Below, one piece after another: positions 61,690 to 64,000 of a DNA stretch of 64,000 bases. A program made the translations under genes and the position numbers. The DNA lies in the NCBI RefSeq assembly GCF_029937575.1, contig NZ_JAPYPS010000015.1:1-64000 (forward strand), written 5' to 3'. The notes under the pieces are model-generated. The model was not told the origin of the DNA. It was given only the letters and a program-made list of their open reading frames with translations, and ran no database searches. Each line of letters starts with the position of its first letter. Position 1 is the stretch's first letter. This stretch comes from Nocardioides sp. (lineage in GTDB: Bacteria > Actinomycetota > Actinomycetes > Propionibacteriales > Nocardioidaceae).

Positions 61690-64000
61690 TCACCGCTGCT
61701 GCGGAGCAGCTCCCCCACCGTCGAGCAGCTGCGCCAGGTGCACCGACGCCCGCCCCCGCAGGTCGTCCACCTGCGTCCGGCACGAGAACCCGTCGGCCAG
61801 CACCACCGCGTCGGGGTCGGCGTCCAGCGCCGGGAGCAGCTGCTGCTCGGCCACGGCGACCGAGACGTCGTAGTGACCGATCTCGACGCCGAAGTTGCCG
61901 GCCAGCCCGCAGCACCCGGACAGTCGCCGTACGGTCGCCCCGGTCGATGCCAGCAGGTCGGCGTCGGCCTGCCAGCCCATCACTGCGTGGTGGTGACAGT
62001 GCGGCTGGGCGACGACCGTCGTGCCGCTGAGGTCGGGCGGCACCCAGCCGGGCGTCGCCGCGAGGAGCTCGGCCAGGGTCGTCGTCGCTGCCGCCACCGC
62101 GCGCGCGTCGTCGGTGTCGAGCAGCTCGACGGCGTCGCTGCGCAGCACACCGGTGCACGAGGGCTCGACGCCCACGATCGGCACGCCGTCGCGCGCGGCA
62201 CCGACGAGCGTGGCCACCGTGTCGCCGAGGATCCTGCGCCCCGCGTCCAGCTGGCCGGTCGTGATCCACGTGAGTCCGCAGCACACCTGCGTGTCGGGCA
62301 GGCGCGGCGCGTAGCCGGCGGCCTCGAGGACGCGCACCGTCGCCGCGGCGACCCCGGGGTCGAAGGCGTCGGAGAACGAGTCGGCGAACAGGATGACCGG
62401 CTTCCCCACGACCTCCGAGCCACTCCACGACGACCTGAACGGCCGCCGCGCGAACGCCGGCACCGAGCGCCGTCCGTCCACCCCGGCCGCCCACTTGCCG
62501 AGCGCACCGAGCACCGGCAGGCGCAGCACCAGGTTGGCGACCAGGGCCAGGCCCGGCACCCGTCCGACCAGACGCGCCCAGAGCGGCAGCCGGCCCAGCG
62601 AGTAGTGCGATCGCGGGCGGACCCGGGGCGGGCCCCAGCGCCCCCAGCGCCCGTTGCCCCGCCCGTAGGTCTGGTGTAGCGCCTCCGACTTGTAGGTCGC
62701 CATGTCGACGCCGGTGGGGCAGTCCGACGCACACCCCTTGCAGGACAGGCACAGGTCGAGGGAGTCGTGGACCTCGGGCGCGTCCCAGGCGAGCTCGCCG
62801 CGCACGACGTCCTGCAGCACCCGGGCCCGACCACGGGTGGAGTCCTTCTCCTCCCGCGTCGCGAGGTAGGAGGGACACATCACCCCACCCGCTGCGGAGT
62901 TGTCGGCTCGACACTTGCCCACCCCGGTGCAGCGGTGCACCGACTGCGCCAGGTCACCCTCGTCGTGGGGGTAGGCGAAGGCCAGCTGCAGTGGCGTGCC
63001 GGGGCGCCCGGAGCGCGACAGCGGGAACGAGCCGGCGAACCGCACGTCGGCGTCGACCGGATCGGGGTCGACGAGGACGCCGGGGTTGAGCACGTCGTCG
63101 GGGTCGAAGACGTGCTTGAGCTCGCCGAAGAGCCGGATTGCCTCGGGTGAGTACATGTGCGGCAGCAGCTCGCTGCGCGCCCGACCGTCGCCGTGCTCAC
63201 CGGACAGCGAACCGCCGTACTCCCCCACCAGGCGTGCCGCATCGGTCAGGAACCGCCGCAGCACCGCGGTGCCGTCCGGCCGGTCGAGAGGGTAGTCGAG
63301 GCGCACGTGCATGCAGCCGTCGCCGAAGTGCCCGAACGGTGCCGACGTCATGTCGTACGACGCCACCAGCTCGTCGAAGCGGGCGAGGTAGGAGCCGAGC
63401 ATCGCCGGGGGCACGGCGGCGTCCTCCCACCCGGGCCAGGCGGGCCGACCGGCGGGCGAGCGGCCGGCCATCCCGGCGCCGTCCTCGCGGATCCGCCACA
63501 GGCGCGCCTGCACCAGCGGGTCCTCGACGACCAGCGCGTCGAGCGCGATCCCGGCCGTGGCCAACCCCTGGGCCCGCGAGAGGACCTCGTCGCGGTCGTG
63601 CCCCGCGACCTCGACGAAGAGCCAGGCGTCACCCGTCGGAAGCGGCGGGACGGCTCCCTCGCCGCGCCGCTCCCGCAGCACGGTGAGCAGTCGCGAGTCG
63701 AGTCCCTCGCACGAGGTCGGCCCGTGGGCGACGACGGCGGGTGCGGCCTCGCCGGCCTCCACGATGGAGCCGAAGCCGAGCGCCACCACGACTCGGATCG
63801 GGGCGTCGACGACCAGGCGCACGGTGGCCTGGGTGATCACGCCGAGCGTGCCCTCGGAGCCGACCAGCGCCTGGCCGAGGTCGAAGCGCTCGGGCAGCAG
63901 GTGCTGGGCGGCGTAGCCGGAGACCTGACGGCCGAAGCGGTCGAACTCCGTGCGCACGGTGGCGAGGTGACGGCCCATCACGTCGCGGACCCCGGCGACC
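61690..64000 (-). CDS. FAD-linked oxidase with Fe-S domains, D-lactate dehydrogenase-like (5' end cut)
   Basis: At least 770 aa, incomplete at the right edge. The N-terminal FAD/PCMH part continues beyond 64000; visible are LVGSEGTLGVITQA, APFGHFGDGCMHVRL and SGEHGDGRARSELLP. The C-terminal Fe-S part has GVGKCRADNSAAGGVMCPSY and CLSCKGCASDCPTG (two 4Fe-4S clusters), then two CCG domains (VCCGLTW, GCCGLAGNFG). Resembles the fused D-lactate/2-hydroxyglutarate dehydrogenases YdiJ and Dld-type that pass electrons to quinone. It is convergent with the MFS gene at 21 bp. Confidence 0.93.
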   Translation of the reverse strand, partial: VAGVRDVMGRHLATVRTEFDRFGRQVSGYAAQHLLPERFDLGQALVGSEGTLGVITQATVRLVVDAPIRVVVALGFGSIVEAGEAAPAVVAHGPTSCEGLDSRLLTVLRERRGEGAVPPLPTGDAWLFVEVAGHDRDEVLSRAQGLATAGIALDALVVEDPLVQARLWRIREDGAGMAGRSPAGRPAWPGWEDAAVPPAMLGSYLARFDELVASYDMTSAPFGHFGDGCMHVRLDYPLDRPDGTAVLRRFLTDAARLVGEYGGSLSGEHGDGRARSELLPHMYSPEAIRLFGELKHVFDPDDVLNPGVLVDPDPVDADVRFAGSFPLSRSGRPGTPLQLAFAYPHDEGDLAQSVHRCTGVGKCRADNSAAGGVMCPSYLATREEKDSTRGRARVLQDVVRGELAWDAPEVHDSLDLCLSCKGCASDCPTGVDMATYKSEALHQTYGRGNGRWGRWGPPRVRPRSHYSLGRLPLWARLVGRVPGLALVANLVLRLPVLGALGKWAAGVDGRRSVPAFARRPFRSSWSGSEVVGKPVILFADSFSDAFDPGVAAATVRVLEAAGYAPRLPDTQVCCGLTWITTGQLDAGRRILGDTVATLVGAARDGVPIVGVEPSCTGVLRSDAVELLDTDDARAVAAATTTLAELLAATPGWVPPDLSGTTVVAQPHCHHHAVMGWQADADLLASTGATVRRLSGCCGLAGNFGVEIGHYDVSVAVAEQQLLPALDADPDAVVLADGFSCRTQVDDLRGRASVHLAQLLDGGGAAPQQR

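Overview
The window is strongly GC-rich and densely coded, with many GTG starts, 1-4 bp gene overlaps (ATGA, GTGA) and few gene-free gaps. ClpC plus Lsr2, MutY, a DUF2342 metallopeptidase, a DUF3180 protein and TilS/Hpt/FtsH next to folate genes point to an actinobacterium. Its overall look fits a Nocardioides-like member of the Propionibacteriales; this is inferred from content, not from a search. The backbone order mutY-clpC-lsr2-coaX-panD-panC-(DUF2520)-TM protein-DUF3180-folK-folB-folP-folE-ftsH-hpt-tilS-DUF2342-dacB-ppa is the order I recall for Mycobacterium tuberculosis Rv3589 to Rv3628. The window is therefore a conserved actinobacterial core locus carrying lineage-specific insertions.

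Region by region. 0-7.2 kb: a membrane-anchored hypothetical protein, mutY, clpC (with a ClgR operator), an MFS transporter, a deaminase and lsr2. 7.3-13.1 kb: a cofactor operon read leftward (PanG-like ketopantoate reductase, panC, panD, nadB, nadC, coaX). 13.2-21.2 kb: an insertion with two glycosyltransferases, a sulfotransferase, an osmoprotectant ABC transporter and a double-GNAT protein. 21.2-34.5 kb: the folate/ftsH/hpt/tilS/dacB core, with an exported sulfatase and an exonuclease/endonuclease/phosphatase protein placed between folE and folP. 34.7-41.7 kb: ppa, a methyltransferase/acyl-CoA oxidase pair, a second sulfotransferase, an NlpC/P60 wall hydrolase and a PAP2-family membrane enzyme. 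41.8-45.7 kb: thiBPQ thiamine uptake under a TPP riboswitch. 45.8-51.5 kb: an esterase and a GNAT, then a leftward catabolic set (OYE-type reductase, DHDPR-like oxidoreductase, SDR, MBL hydrolase) with two operators that match the KstR consensus. 51.5-64 kb: accessory genes, including a bacteriophytochrome whose output is a PP2C phosphatase, a MarR/MFS pair, and a D-lactate dehydrogenase-like FAD/Fe-S enzyme that runs off the right edge.

Control signals are unusually legible. At sixteen genes a TAnnnT hexamer ends 6-8 nt before the start codon, which is the layout of leaderless transcripts. In two of these the TAG stop of the upstream gene is itself the first half of the hexamer. Three copies of a dispersed element carry hairpins with the conserved nine-base loop GAGGNACGA and covarying stems. 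Short tandem repeats lie on or beside several stop codons. No tRNA, rRNA, CRISPR array, insertion sequence or phage gene was recognised by eye.
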